Below are positions 1 through 8,896 of a stretch of DNA of 56,381 nt, one piece after another. Under the pieces are notes generated by a model. It was not told the origin of the DNA and searched no databases. It saw only the letters and a program-made list of their open reading frames with translations. This stretch comes from Mycobacterium sp. (lineage in GTDB: Bacteria; Actinomycetota; Actinomycetes; Mycobacteriales; Mycobacteriaceae), in contig JAOPVX010000434.1 of NCBI GenBank assembly GCA_025965975.1, positions 1-56,381 on the forward strand, written 5' to 3'. Each line of letters opens with the position of its first letter. The first letter of the stretch is position 1. The position numbers and the translations under genes are program-made.

Positions 1-205
1 ACTCGCGGGCTATATCAGCAAGTCCCTTCAGATCATGCGACTCTCCTGTTCTGAGCGACGACTAGCACCATTGGATAGCTGGATCGGACAGTCGGGTCTC
101 CGGTCATTGGATGTGCTTCATCGACGGACGACACGGGCGTCACATGACGAAACAAAGGACGCCTTGGCCTGCCGACCGTACGCGGACCTCAGCGTCACCG
201 CCTAC
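1..205. other. No recognisable gene
   Basis: I see no convincing coding frame in this stretch. It precedes the remnant-rich segment at 200-1560, and I could assign no function to it. Confidence 0.3.
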
Positions 206-865
206 CTAGCGGCGACGGGGCGGCTGAGGAAATGACACAAATCTGCCAAATCCCAGATGGCACTGCGTGAGACAACTCGCGTTACCCCAGGTCAGTCGTT
301 CTCTCGGGAAGTTTCGGCGGACTATCGCGTTGTTCCTGTTCAACGCGTTATTGGTGTGCACTGCAGGTGTTGCGCACGTGGGGGTTTCGATAGCGGTGTG
401 TCGTTCCCCTTGCCGTCCTCGGTAATCTGGTGCGACACCGAGCACGAACGCCCCGATCGCTAACGCCGCGGTCGTGTCTGCACCGTCATGATCTGCAGCT
501 GGGTTACCGGCGGTGCCGACTGAGTTCGCGGAGAGCAACAACACGAACAGCGCGCTGAACGCCAACGACATCAGCCGGGTCGGCTCCCACCATGTTCGGG
601 AAAGTCCGGGCAGCCCGACCGTTTCCTGCAGGGCGTAGAGAAGCCAGGAGACGACAACGACGCCGATGCCGACAATCCAACCGAAGCGGCGGGTGTAGCC
701 GATTGCCAGCGCCGCGATCACCGACCCAGCCACAGTGAGCACCAGAATCGGCCCCGGATAGCCGGCGTAATCACCCGGCGAACGCGCTTCGGCAAGGTAA
801 TGCGGAAGGTGAAGACCGAGGAACCCGACAACGATGATCAGTCCGATACCCACCCAACGGTTCAT
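206..865 (-). CDS. Hypothetical membrane protein, C-terminus probably replaced
   Basis: A start at 865 gives a protein opening MNRWVGIGLIIVVGFLGLHL, the first of about four hydrophobic segments spread over the first 120 residues. I recognise no family. After about residue 150 the sequence becomes polar and unlike a membrane protein, and this tail is encoded across the repeat copy at 232-295. The simplest reading is a small multi-pass membrane protein whose natural end was lost when repeat/IS-type sequence came to lie there. An in-frame extension upstream to 940 exists but adds only an arginine-rich stretch, so I chose 865. Confidence 0.4.
   Translation of the reverse strand: MNRWVGIGLIIVVGFLGLHLPHYLAEARSPGDYAGYPGPILVLTVAGSVIAALAIGYTRRFGWIVGIGVVVVSWLLYALQETVGLPGLSRTWWEPTRLMSLAFSALFVLLLSANSVGTAGNPAADHDGADTTAALAIGAFVLGVAPDYRGRQGERHTAIETPTCATPAVHTNNALNRNNAIVRRNFPRERLTWGNASCLTQCHLGFGRFVSFPQPPRRR
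232..295 (+). repeat. Diverged repeat, copy A
   Basis: This copy begins ATGACACAAATCTG and ends AGGTCAG. It aligns along its whole length with 8792-8857, best in the right half, where GCGTGAGACAACT is identical. Repeated ATGACA/GAGACA words at short spacing resemble the multiple short terminal repeats of IS21-family elements. No transposase gene accompanies it, so the IS21 link is inference. Confidence 0.4.
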
Positions 866-979
866 CACCAACAGATACGCCGACGGAAGGTCAGTTCGGT
901 CATGGCTGGCCCGCCTTCGGCCCCTGGGCTGCGCGAGCAAATCCGCTAATCATGTTGGGGTGCATGGAGTTAGCGCGCT

Positions 980-1064
980 CTGGCCGAATCGAAGGTGCCG
1001 CAAATATTCGCCAACGTCTCCAACGATCCGATACTCGTCGTCCACCCACCGTCCAATAACGCTT
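980..1064 (-). pseudogene. Relic of tyrosine-recombinase (phage integrase) N-terminus
   Basis: On the minus strand one frame reads KRYWTV (1064-1047) and the next frame continues VDDEYRIVGDVGEYLRHLRF from 1045. Joined, these match the start of actinobacterial tyrosine integrases: a W-x-V-V-D-x-D/E-Y-R-x-V opening followed by a helix ending LRHLRFG. A frameshift near 1046 separates the two parts. No core-binding or catalytic domain follows, because the sequence changes character after about 980. It is a dead fragment and marks past mobile-element activity at this border. Confidence 0.45.
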
Positions 1065-1281
1065 CGCCGTGTCGGCGGCAACTTGGCTCGAAACGCTCGC
1101 ACCCAGCATCCCGCCGCGCCGGACGCTACCGCCGCAGATCCCGGATGCACCGCAGCCCGAGCGCCGTGCTGCGCAGCGTGCACATCATCCCAAGCGCTGC
1201 TGTTGTGCACCGGCGTCAAATCGGCTCAGATGCGCCAGTGCACAACACGTGGAGACTCCCGAGAGAACAAAACATCGCAAT

Positions 1282-1310
1282 ATGACACGGGATTTGAGAA
1301 CCGACAATCG
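1282..1310 (+). repeat. Diverged repeat, copy B
   Basis: ATGACACGGGATTTGAGAACC here matches ATGACACGCGATTTAGGAACC at 8869-8889 at all but a few positions. A second word, ATGACATCGC, lies 30 bases further on (1320) and recurs in the copy at 8792-8857. Same repeat family as copies A and C. Confidence 0.4.
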
Positions 1311-1548
1311 CCGCGGCGCATGACATCGCATCCGCGTGACGCGGAACCTGGGGGTTGTCGTCGCGGGACGCCACGCCGGCCGCGGCTACACAGCCACGGC
1401 AACCAGCTCGATCGGCGGTTTAGTCACTTCTCAGCCGCCAGTGTCGGCTTGCCGAACCCGAGTGTGACCGCGGGCGCCGACGAAACAAGGCTGCACCCCA
1501 GATCTGGCCGTACCGTCCCAGCCGCGTGACAACGGCGCGTCGGTTAGT

Positions 1549-1561
1549 TTACGATCCGTAA
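1549..1561. promoter_or_regulatory. Candidate operator for the TetR at 3271
   Basis: TTACG-ATC-CGTAA is a perfect 5-3-5 inverted repeat ending directly before the GTG start of the acyl-CoA synthetase. The same 12 bases recur in reverse orientation at 4948-4959 in front of the enoyl-CoA hydratase. Its position on the start codon suggests a leaderless or very short-leader transcript repressed by the TetR encoded in the operon. Confidence 0.55.
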
Positions 1562-1562
1562 T

Positions 1563-3287
1563 GTGAAACCGAACACTCAGCGCTTATTCGAGCGCATCGG
1601 GTATCCGTCGCAGTGGCTCGCTGAAGCGGAGCGTTACGGAGTGGACGATGCTTACGTGGCGTTCGACCCCGACTGGGCCGAAGAGATCCCGCCGATTCCA
1701 CGGCAGACCGTCGACTTCATCATCCGGCGTCACGCGAACGAGCGACCCGACGCACCGGCAATCATCTATCTGGGCCGCACTCTGACCTACGGTGAACTCC
1801 ACGACCTCATCGGGCGGGCGGCGGCAGTGCTCAGCGGCTCCGGGGTTGGACGCGGAGACGTCGTTGCGGTGATGGTGCCGACATCGGCGACGCATTGGGT
1901 TGTCTTCTTCGCCCTCGCACGGCTGGGTGCCACGCACTGCGGCGTGAACGTGATGTATCAGCCTGACGAAATTCGGTTCCTGGTCAACGATGCGCAACCG
2001 AAGGCCATCATCTGCTTGGACCAGCTGCTGCCCGTCGTTCAACAGGCGACCGGCTCGTCGAGTCGTGCGGCACTGTTCACCGTGTCGACCAGAGACCTGG
2101 CAGACCCTGACTTCATCCCGTACCGGGATTTGGAGAAAAGCTGGAACTATCCTCGCCAGCGTCTAGCCGCTGTGCCGGCCTTCATGGACGAGATGCTTGG
2201 GGCAACCCCGGTTTTGGATCCAACGCCGATTGGTGACGTACAAACAGAAATCGGCCAGATCGTCTACACGGCGGGGACGACCGGGAACCCCAAGGGTGTT
2301 CTCCAATCGCACTACAACCTTGTTCATAACGCGATCACTCACACAATCGCCATGCCTGGTGTTCAAACCCCGGTAACGGTGTCGGCTCTGCCGCTTTTCC
2401 ATTCCGGTGGCTTCTTTGTCTATTCGCTGCCGACATTCGTGCGCGGTGGGACCGTCATACCGCGACCCCTGTTCGACCCCGAGGACACCTTGGCGTGTAT
2501 CCAGCAGCATTCAGTCAACATGTTGTTTGGGCCGCCGACCCTCTACGCAGCCTTCATGGCACGCAGCTTGGATCAGTTCGATCTGTCAAGTCTTGAGATC
2601 TGCGCGACCGGTGCGGCCCCGATTCCCGCCGCGTTGCCGAAGCGTTGGAAAGAGGCGACGGGTCTAGAACTGCATGGCGGCTGGGGGATGAGTGAGCTGA
2701 ACAGCCTCGGAACGTTCAACGGGCTGCCCGGCAAACCTCTCCCTGGCACGCTCGGCCTCCCCGTGGTCGGCGAGATGCGCATCACTGTCGACGGCAAGGT
2801 TGCCGCTCGCGATGTGGAGGGTGAGATTGAGTTCCGAGGCATGCAAGTGTCAAACGGCTACCTGGGCCGGCCAGAGGACACAAAGACGGCATTCCGAGCC
2901 GACGGTTGGCTATGTACCGGCGACGTCGGTCTGATCGATGAGGCGGACGCCCTGCACTACGTGGACCGGAAAAAGGATCTGATCTTCGTCTCGGGCTACA
3001 ACATCTCTCCCGCCGAGATCGAGGCCACGCTAATGCGCCACCCCAAGATCGCCGACGCCGCTGTAGTACCGGAACACGATCCATATCGGGGTGAGATCCC
3101 AGTCGCGTTCGTTGTCGGTGGGGTCACGCCAGAAGAAGTCGAAGCATACTGCCGTAAGCAGTTGGCGGCGATCAAGGTCCCCCGCAAAGTCGTCGTCGTT
3201 GACGCACTGCCGAAGAATGCGCTGGGTAAGACGTTGAAACGTCAACTAACCACCAAGGATTGGAGCAGCGATGGCGCGAGCACATGA
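1563..3287 (+). CDS. Acyl-CoA synthetase (FadD-like, AMP-forming)
   Basis: A 574-residue ANL-superfamily enzyme that activates a carboxylic acid as acyl-AMP and transfers it to CoA in the cytoplasm. Visible motifs in order: the ATP P-loop YTAGTTGNPKG near residue 235, the WGMSE adenylate-binding motif near 373, GWLCTGDVG near 449, DRKKDLIFVSGYNISPAEIE at the hinge, and PKNALGK with the catalytic lysine near 556. Length is normal for the family. The GTG at 1563 is the first start in frame. The gene overlaps the TetR gene by 17 bases and probably heads an operon synthetase-TetR-SDR. The acid substrate cannot be read from sequence; an oxidised lipid or cyclic side-chain acid fits the neighbours. 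Confidence 0.9.
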   Translation: MKPNTQRLFERIGYPSQWLAEAERYGVDDAYVAFDPDWAEEIPPIPRQTVDFIIRRHANERPDAPAIIYLGRTLTYGELHDLIGRAAAVLSGSGVGRGDVVAVMVPTSATHWVVFFALARLGATHCGVNVMYQPDEIRFLVNDAQPKAIICLDQLLPVVQQATGSSSRAALFTVSTRDLADPDFIPYRDLEKSWNYPRQRLAAVPAFMDEMLGATPVLDPTPIGDVQTEIGQIVYTAGTTGNPKGVLQSHYNLVHNAITHTIAMPGVQTPVTVSALPLFHSGGFFVYSLPTFVRGGTVIPRPLFDPEDTLACIQQHSVNMLFGPPTLYAAFMARSLDQFDLSSLEICATGAAPIPAALPKRWKEATGLELHGGWGMSELNSLGTFNGLPGKPLPGTLGLPVVGEMRITVDGKVAARDVEGEIEFRGMQVSNGYLGRPEDTKTAFRADGWLCTGDVGLIDEADALHYVDRKKDLIFVSGYNISPAEIEATLMRHPKIADAAVVPEHDPYRGEIPVAFVVGGVTPEEVEAYCRKQLAAIKVPRKVVVVDALPKNALGKTLKRQLTTKDWSSDGAST

Positions 3288-3957
3288 CCTCTCGGTTGTG
3301 GCACGGAACCGTCGGCAACGGGAACGCGCTGCCCGACGGGAAAGCATTCTGGCCGCTGCGCAGGAGACGTTCACCACGCGGGGCTTCGCTGGTTCCACGA
3401 TGGAGGAGGTCGCGCTTCGCGCTGAGATAACCAAGCCAACGCTCTATGGGTATTTCCGGACCAAAGATGAATTGCTTCTCAATTTGATGCTTCCAGTATT
3501 CGCCGACATCGGTGACGAGCTACAAGCGCTGCACCGCGACTTGGAGGCGGGGTTGATCACGGGCTGTGACCAGCTCATCGCCAGGTTCCTCGACGCGGTC
3601 TTGACGCCCTACAGCACCGACCCCGCACGGTTTCGGCTCGCCCAGCTACTGCATCAGACCCGACTGGTGGAGTCACTGGATCCGGCTTCCCTCGCCGCAC
3701 TCGATATTCAGGGCCGTACCGACTTCACTCTCGCCCGCTCAATTCTTCGTATGGCCGTTGATCAGGGATTGATACGCGACGTGCCGACCGGCCCCCTGGC
3801 CGACCTCATCTGGGGCATCGTCGTCGGAACGATTCAAGTCGAAGACATCAAGAATCGGACCGGCGGACGACCCCAACACACCGCGACCCTGCGACTCGCC
3901 AACGAACTACTCATATCTGCTCTTCAACGAACAACCACTGAAAGAGAAGAAAATTGA
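3271..3957 (+). CDS. TetR-family transcriptional regulator
   Basis: A 228-residue one-component regulator. The N-terminal helix-turn-helix is clear (RRESILAAAQETFTTRGFAG followed by TMEEVALRAEITKPTLYGYF, about residues 23-63). The C-terminal part is a variable ligand-binding domain. It starts inside the end of the synthetase gene, and its stop overlaps the TTG start of the following SDR, so it is translated as part of the same operon. The likely targets are the matching palindromes at 1549-1561 and 4947-4959, which would give autoregulation plus control of the hydratase promoter. An acyl-CoA product of the synthetase would be a natural inducer; that is inference. Confidence 0.88.
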   Translation: MARAHDLSVVARNRRQRERAARRESILAAAQETFTTRGFAGSTMEEVALRAEITKPTLYGYFRTKDELLLNLMLPVFADIGDELQALHRDLEAGLITGCDQLIARFLDAVLTPYSTDPARFRLAQLLHQTRLVESLDPASLAALDIQGRTDFTLARSILRMAVDQGLIRDVPTGPLADLIWGIVVGTIQVEDIKNRTGGRPQHTATLRLANELLISALQRTTTEREEN

Positions 3958-4784
3958 CCGAGGACCTCACCAACAAAGTCGCCATCGTCACCGGTGGCGC
4001 CCGCGGGATCGGAGCAGCTGTTGCTGCTCGGATGTCGGCCCGGGGTGCAACCGTGGTCATCAGTGATATCGATGACGATGAGCTCAAAGCTGTCTCCGCG
4101 GAACTGCCTGGGCCATCGACACCAGTGAGCGCTGACCTGACAACACCCGATGCTCCGGGCGCACTGGTCGATGCGGCAATCGGGTCTTATGGCCGGCTCG
4201 ACATCGTCGTCAACAACGCTGGATACACCTGGGACGGCCCGCTGCATACGATGTCCGATGAGCAGTTCCAGGCGATGCTTGACATTCACACGGTCGCGCC
4301 GTTCCGGCTGCTGCGGGCAGCCGCAAAGCCCATGCGGGCCGCTGCCAAGCAAGAGATCGCCGAGAAGCGGCTACAAACGCGCAAAGTGGTCAATGTCGTC
4401 TCACTGGCGGGATTGATGGGCCAGGGTGGCCAAGCCAACTATTCGGCCGCAAAAGGCGCGACCATCGCCCTGACCAAGGCCCTCGCCAAAGAGTGGGGTT
4501 ACCTGGGGATCAACGTCAACGCCGTGGCCCCAGGCTTCATCGAAACGCGGCTCACTGCTTCGGCGGCAGCTGAGAACAGCATCTCCGTGGGGGGAAAGAC
4601 CCACAGCCTCGGCATTACGGACGCGGTGCGCGCGATGGCGCTGGGCACCAATCCATTGGGCAAGGTCGGGTCGGCGGCGGATATCGCCGAAGCGGTTGCC
4701 TGGCTTGTGTCGCCCGCCTCCGACTACGTGCACGGCCACGTACTGACCGTCAGCGGCGGCCAGATCGGAGGCATGACCACCTGA
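3954..4784 (+). CDS. Short-chain dehydrogenase/reductase
   Basis: A 276-residue classical SDR. It shows the cofactor motif TGGARGIG near residue 14, NNAG near 88, the catalytic serine segment VVSLAGL, and Tyr163-x3-Lys167 (YSAAK). The end carries the usual GHVLTVSGGQ strand. The TTG start at 3954 overlaps the TetR stop by four bases and is preceded by AAAGAGAAGA. It probably oxidises or reduces a hydroxyl/keto group on the compound activated by the neighbouring synthetase, for example a 3-hydroxyacyl-CoA. An insertion after Ala110, rich in Lys and Ala, is slightly longer than usual. Confidence 0.88.
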   Translation: MTEDLTNKVAIVTGGARGIGAAVAARMSARGATVVISDIDDDELKAVSAELPGPSTPVSADLTTPDAPGALVDAAIGSYGRLDIVVNNAGYTWDGPLHTMSDEQFQAMLDIHTVAPFRLLRAAAKPMRAAAKQEIAEKRLQTRKVVNVVSLAGLMGQGGQANYSAAKGATIALTKALAKEWGYLGINVNAVAPGFIETRLTASAAAENSISVGGKTHSLGITDAVRAMALGTNPLGKVGSAADIAEAVAWLVSPASDYVHGHVLTVSGGQIGGMTT

Positions 4785-4946
4785 ACCTGGCCTCCTCTGC
4801 CCCCGGACGCCTTCCGCATTGCGCCAAGCCAAGCACCGCGGCCTGAACTCGCCGCTCGCCTCAGGACGCGATTTCACCAGCCAGCCAATCCGGTCGTACG
4901 GCCTCGCACGCTCCAGGCTGGCTGGGAACACACTTGACTTGGTGAT

Positions 4947-4959
4947 TAACGGATCGTAA
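4947..4959. promoter_or_regulatory. Second candidate operator for the TetR at 3271
   Basis: TAACG-GAT-CGTAA is the near-perfect partner of the palindrome at 1549-1561. Twelve bases, ACGGATCGTAAA, are identical between the two sites when one is reversed. It sits about 40 bases before the start of the enoyl-CoA hydratase in an AT-rich promoter-like stretch. Confidence 0.5.
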
Positions 4960-4999
4960 AGTCATCTTATGAAGCGTAAAATCATGGAATGAGATATCG

Positions 5000-5812
5000 A
5001 TGCCTGACGCACTCGATGAAACAGATGTCGTGAAATTCGCAGTGAAAGACCGCATTGCTTTCGTCACGCTCAACCGACCCGATCAACGCAACGCGTTCGA
5101 TCTGGAACAGTCCGCCGCCACTCTCGCCGCTTGGGAGCGGATCAAGACAGACCGGGACATCCGTGTGGCTATCGTCACCGGCGAAGGGCAGGCCTTCTCC
5201 GCGGGCGCGGATCTGAAGAAGCTCATTCCACACATCCGGGACGCAAGCGAGGAGGACAACCGGCGGAGGGCCTTGGAAGGCCCGGGCTGGGCGGGAGTCT
5301 CTGGTGGCTACACGATCAACACGCCGATCATCGCGGCCATCAACGGCGACTGCGTCGCCGGCGGACACGAACTCGCTGAGTTCTGCGACATCCGCATCAC
5401 GGTGCCGCACGCGCGTTTCGGGCACCAAGAGATCAAGTGGGGACTCATGCCCGGAGACGGCGGATGTTCGCGTCTGCCGCGCATCATTGGGCTGGGCCGG
5501 GCGATGGAGCTGATTCTGACGGGCCGGCTCTACGATGCCGAAGAAGCGTTGCGGATCGGCTTCGTCACCAAGGTCGTTGAAGCTGACAGCCTCATGGACG
5601 AAGCGATCGCGATCGCTGAGCGCATCGCCTCCAACGGACCGCTGGCCGTACGCGCCGCCAAGCAGACCATCCTTCGCGGTGTTGGCCGGCCGCTCAACGA
5701 CAACATTCCCTTCGAAACCGAGACGTTCAGTTACCTGTGCAAGTCAGAAGACTGTACCCGCGGCCAACGGGCATTCCTTCATGGTGAAAAGCCAGACTTC
5801 CGAGGCCGCTGA
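5000..5812 (+). CDS. Enoyl-CoA hydratase/isomerase (crotonase family)
   Basis: A 270-residue crotonase fold that adds water to, or isomerises, an enoyl-CoA. The oxyanion-hole segments AFSAGADLKKL (about residue 65) and the CVAGGHELA loop (about 118) are present. Both catalytic glutamates of hydratases have counterparts, in FGHQE and in GRAMELILTG. The first loop reads PGDGG rather than PGAGG. The gene has its own promoter region with a TetR-type palindrome and a weak ribosome site (GGAATGAGAT). It probably works with the upstream synthetase/SDR operon in a beta-oxidation-like route. Confidence 0.88.
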   Translation: MPDALDETDVVKFAVKDRIAFVTLNRPDQRNAFDLEQSAATLAAWERIKTDRDIRVAIVTGEGQAFSAGADLKKLIPHIRDASEEDNRRRALEGPGWAGVSGGYTINTPIIAAINGDCVAGGHELAEFCDIRITVPHARFGHQEIKWGLMPGDGGCSRLPRIIGLGRAMELILTGRLYDAEEALRIGFVTKVVEADSLMDEAIAIAERIASNGPLAVRAAKQTILRGVGRPLNDNIPFETETFSYLCKSEDCTRGQRAFLHGEKPDFRGR

Positions 5813-5930
5813 GGATGAATACGTCGCTGGCATCGAGTCGACACAACCCGGGACTGGTCAGGTCAATCGTGCCCGGTAGTAGCCACGTTGACGTTCACCA
5901 CCGCGTGGCTTCGACAGGTAGGGAGGCCGA

Positions 5931-6692
5931 ATGGGCACGCTACCGTCATTGATCCCACTGCGCGGCTGCACCGTGATCGTCACCGGTGCGGTGGGTGGCG
6001 TGGGCTCGGTACTCACGAGCGCACTTGAGGAGCTGGACTGTCGGGTAGTGGGAATTGACCTGCCGGCGGCGGCGGCGTCCGGCGCCGATCCGGACCGATT
6101 GATAGGCGCAGACCTCGCCGATGCGGACTCGGCATACGCCGCCGTCCACGCAGCCGTCGACCGACTCGGCGGCTTGGACTGCCTCGTGGGCGCGGCTGCG
6201 AGCGTTGCAACCCTGCACCGGGCAGACCGGTTCCCGGCCCAGGCGTTCAGAGATGACGTAGCGGCGAACCTGCACAGCCAGTTTTGGACTGCCCAAGCTG
6301 CCTACCCGGCGTTGGTAGCCAGTAAAGCGGCAAGCATTGTGATGGTCTCGTCGATTGGTGCTCTCGACGGTCTTCCTGGGCAGGCGTCCTACGTTGCGTC
6401 CAAAGCGGGAATCCTTGGGCTGGTCCGCACACTGGCCGCCGAATGGGCGTCCAGGAGGATCCGGGTAAATGCCGTGGTTCCAGGGCTGGTCGCTACCCCA
6501 AAAGTGATGGCCATGCCCCGCGATATCCAGGACCGGGTTCTGGCCAATGTCGCGCAGAAGCGATTGGTGTCCGTGGGCGAGGTGGTTGGCAGCATTGCCT
6601 TTTTGATGTCGCCGGCCGCCGGCGCGATCACCGGGCAAAGTCTGCGAGTCGACGGTGGCGCAGCGATCAACACGGTCGGTCTCCACCGTTAG
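5931..6692 (+). CDS. Short-chain dehydrogenase/reductase
   Basis: A 253-residue SDR with start ATG at 5931 behind a strong ribosome site (AGGGAGG). The cofactor motif reads TGAVGGVG near residue 19, a variant of the usual TGxxxGIG. The catalytic part is MVSSIGAL with YVASK near residue 153. The C-terminal GQSLRVDGGAA strand is typical. Its 118-base leader after the hydratase shows no clear terminator, so it may be co-transcribed. Substrate is unknown; ring- or chain-hydroxyl oxidation before the monooxygenase step is a sensible guess. Confidence 0.86.
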   Translation: MGTLPSLIPLRGCTVIVTGAVGGVGSVLTSALEELDCRVVGIDLPAAAASGADPDRLIGADLADADSAYAAVHAAVDRLGGLDCLVGAAASVATLHRADRFPAQAFRDDVAANLHSQFWTAQAAYPALVASKAASIVMVSSIGALDGLPGQASYVASKAGILGLVRTLAAEWASRRIRVNAVVPGLVATPKVMAMPRDIQDRVLANVAQKRLVSVGEVVGSIAFLMSPAAGAITGQSLRVDGGAAINTVGLHR

Positions 6693-6824
6693 ATCAGCGC
6701 CCCTGACGCTCCGCAGGATTAGCACGGTGTGACGGAGAGTCCGCTGCGGTCAAGGGATCTCCGTAAGCGACTGTTGTAGCGCCTAGCTGTGTGCAGACGC
6801 GACGAATGGATAGGTAAGAAGCCA

Positions 6825-8336
6825 ATGATTGAGCCGCCTGAAGGCGAACCTAGTGCTGCCGAATTTACGCCCGACGTGCTCATCATAGGTGCCGGCTTCT
6901 CGGGATTGGCTGCGGCGGCGAAGATCTCACGGCATACCACGTGCTCCTACATCGTAGTGGAGCAAGGTGACGATGTCGGGGGCACGTGGCGTGAGAACAC
7001 ATACCCTGGATGCGCGTGTGACATCCCCGCACCGCTGTACTCGTTTTCCTTCGCGCAGAACCCAGATTGGAAACAACTATTCGCCACACAGTCCGAGATA
7101 TTCGACTACCTGCGGCGCGCAAGCAGTCGCCTGGGGATAACCGACAACATCAGATTCAACACCACAGTTACGTCAGCCGCCTGGGACGAGACTGCCAACC
7201 GATGGCAAGTCAGTACCGCCGATGGCGCAAAGTTCACCGTCCGGTTCCTCGTCAATGCCGTTGGTGTTCTGCACCATCCATCAATCCCGTCACTACCGGG
7301 TGTCGAGCACTTCGCGGGTCCGGTTTTCCACTCGGCAACGTGGAACCACGACGTTGACCTGAAAGACAAAAGGGTGGCGGTTATTGGTACTGGGGCCAGC
7401 GCCATCCAGTTCGTACCTGCGATCGCCGACACCGTCGCCGAGCTCACCGTGATCCAAAGGACACCGCCCTGGATCCTTCCAAAGTTCGATCGCAGCTTCA
7501 GCAACGAAGAACGCCAGCGGATGCGCCACAGCCCGCTTTCGCTATGGAAACGTCGAGCCAGGCTATTCTGGGTGCACGAGAAGAGGGCAAAGGGGTTCCT
7601 CGGTGACCCGGTTGCAATGCAACCGACACATCACATGGCAATCAAACACCTTGAAAGACAGGTGAGCGATCCCGAGCTTCGGGCGAAGCTCACCCCCACG
7701 TACGCCATCGGCTGCAAGCGGTTACTGATTTCAAGTGACTACTACCCCGCGCTGTCCAAGCGCCATGTCAAGGTGGTGACTGACCCCGTTGCCAAGGTGG
7801 GGCGCCACTCCCTCATAACCTCGACCGGGCCGCGCATTGACGCTGATATTCTGATATACGGCACCGGGTTTGACGCCCAGAACGCGATGACTCACATTCC
7901 AATTCGCGGTCGGCACGGCCTGCTATTGGACACGGCATGGTCATCGGGACCCGAAGCGTATCTCGGAACGACGGTGCACGGCTTTCCAAATTTGTTCCTG
8001 ATGTGTGGACCCAATACAGGTCTCGGACACAATTCGCAGATATTCATGATCGAAGCGCAGGCCGACTACCTCGTACGCTGCATCCGGCTGGCTGGCAAGA
8101 ACGGAGTGGCGGAGGTCAAGCGTGCTGCCCAGGACCGGTACAACAATGAACTGCAGGACGGGATGGCGTCGACGGTATGGCAAGCCGGCGGCTGCCAAAG
8201 CTGGTATCAGGACTCCCGCACGGGGCGTAATACTCTCCTGTGGCCAAAACCGGTAATTCCCTTCTGGTTACGCACGCGGTGGATCCGAAGAACTGACTAC
8301 CACCGATACCGCCCGCCAAGATGGTGTGCAAGCTGA
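6825..8336 (+). CDS. Flavin-containing Baeyer-Villiger-type monooxygenase
   Basis: About 503 residues. It has two dinucleotide-binding motifs, GAGFSG near the N-terminus for FAD and GTGASA near residue 188 for NADPH. Between them is the Baeyer-Villiger fingerprint F-x-G-x3-H-x3-W (FAGPVFHSATW, about residue 162). Such enzymes insert oxygen beside a ketone to give an ester or lactone, or oxidise nitrogen or sulfur. I chose the ATG at 6825; a GTG at 6789 would add 12 residues with no better ribosome site. Together with the neighbouring SDRs, hydratase and CoA ligase it suggests degradation of a cyclic or long-chain ketone. Confidence 0.87.
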   Translation: MIEPPEGEPSAAEFTPDVLIIGAGFSGLAAAAKISRHTTCSYIVVEQGDDVGGTWRENTYPGCACDIPAPLYSFSFAQNPDWKQLFATQSEIFDYLRRASSRLGITDNIRFNTTVTSAAWDETANRWQVSTADGAKFTVRFLVNAVGVLHHPSIPSLPGVEHFAGPVFHSATWNHDVDLKDKRVAVIGTGASAIQFVPAIADTVAELTVIQRTPPWILPKFDRSFSNEERQRMRHSPLSLWKRRARLFWVHEKRAKGFLGDPVAMQPTHHMAIKHLERQVSDPELRAKLTPTYAIGCKRLLISSDYYPALSKRHVKVVTDPVAKVGRHSLITSTGPRIDADILIYGTGFDAQNAMTHIPIRGRHGLLLDTAWSSGPEAYLGTTVHGFPNLFLMCGPNTGLGHNSQIFMIEAQADYLVRCIRLAGKNGVAEVKRAAQDRYNNELQDGMASTVWQAGGCQSWYQDSRTGRNTLLWPKPVIPFWLRTRWIRRTDYHRYRPPRWCAS

Positions 8337-8499
8337 AGCACGGTCGCGGGCATGCGTATCGCAGCACGTCCAGGTACTTGCTCAACGTGCCCCCCGCCCG
8401 TTGGCGGAGCGGTAAATCGCCGCCGCGTACTCGACTCAGAAGACGAGTGAACAATCCACCTCATGGAGGCGTCGTAGTGATGAAGTTTGCAGCAGCTCG

Positions 8500-8676
8500 C
8501 GTCGGCGGGCACTGACACGCCTCAATCTTGCTCTTGCCCACTATCTGTGCGGTGACACCGATGCGGCACAAAAATCAATCGATGCGGCCCGGGCGGAACC
8601 TCCGACGGCTGCTTACGCCGCCTTCTTGTGGGACCTCGACATCGCGTATAACGCTGTCGACGAGTGGCGCCAGTGA
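8500..8676 (+). pseudogene. Possible C-terminal gene relic
   Basis: One frame runs from about 8500 to a TGA at 8676 and contains LNLALAHYLCGDTDAAQKSI followed by DAAR, which has the periodicity of a helical or TPR-like repeat. There is no start codon or upstream domain in frame. I see nothing else convincing between 8337 and 8790. Low confidence. Confidence 0.2.
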
Positions 8677-8791
8677 AGCGGGCCGGGGGACGCTCTGCGC
8701 TGTCACGTGACGTGATACCACCAGCGGGAGGCAATGCAATGAGCGCGGCCAGTCGAGAGTGTCGGAACGCTCCAGCGCCGTAATCTGAAAA

Positions 8792-8896
8792 ATGACACGA
8801 AACTGAGACAGAAGCCGGATGACATCGCGTGAGACAACTTGCATCGCTGCAGGTCAGGGAACTGGGAGATGACACGCGATTTAGGAACCTACAACG
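8792..8896 (+). repeat. Diverged repeat, copy C (two units)
   Basis: The first unit (8792-8857) aligns with copy A at 232-295. The second unit (8869-8896) aligns with copy B at 1282-1310. This is the most complete copy and carries ATGACAC, ATGACATCGC, GAGACAACT and ATGACACGCG words in direct order. It closes the 8.6-kb segment that copy A opens. Confidence 0.42.

Noticed and set aside
834-1529. Long plus-strand open frame at the left end
   Set aside because: Its product is Arg/Ser/Pro-rich and of no recognisable family, it spans the integrase relic on the other strand, and it has no ribosome site. It is a by-product of high GC content.
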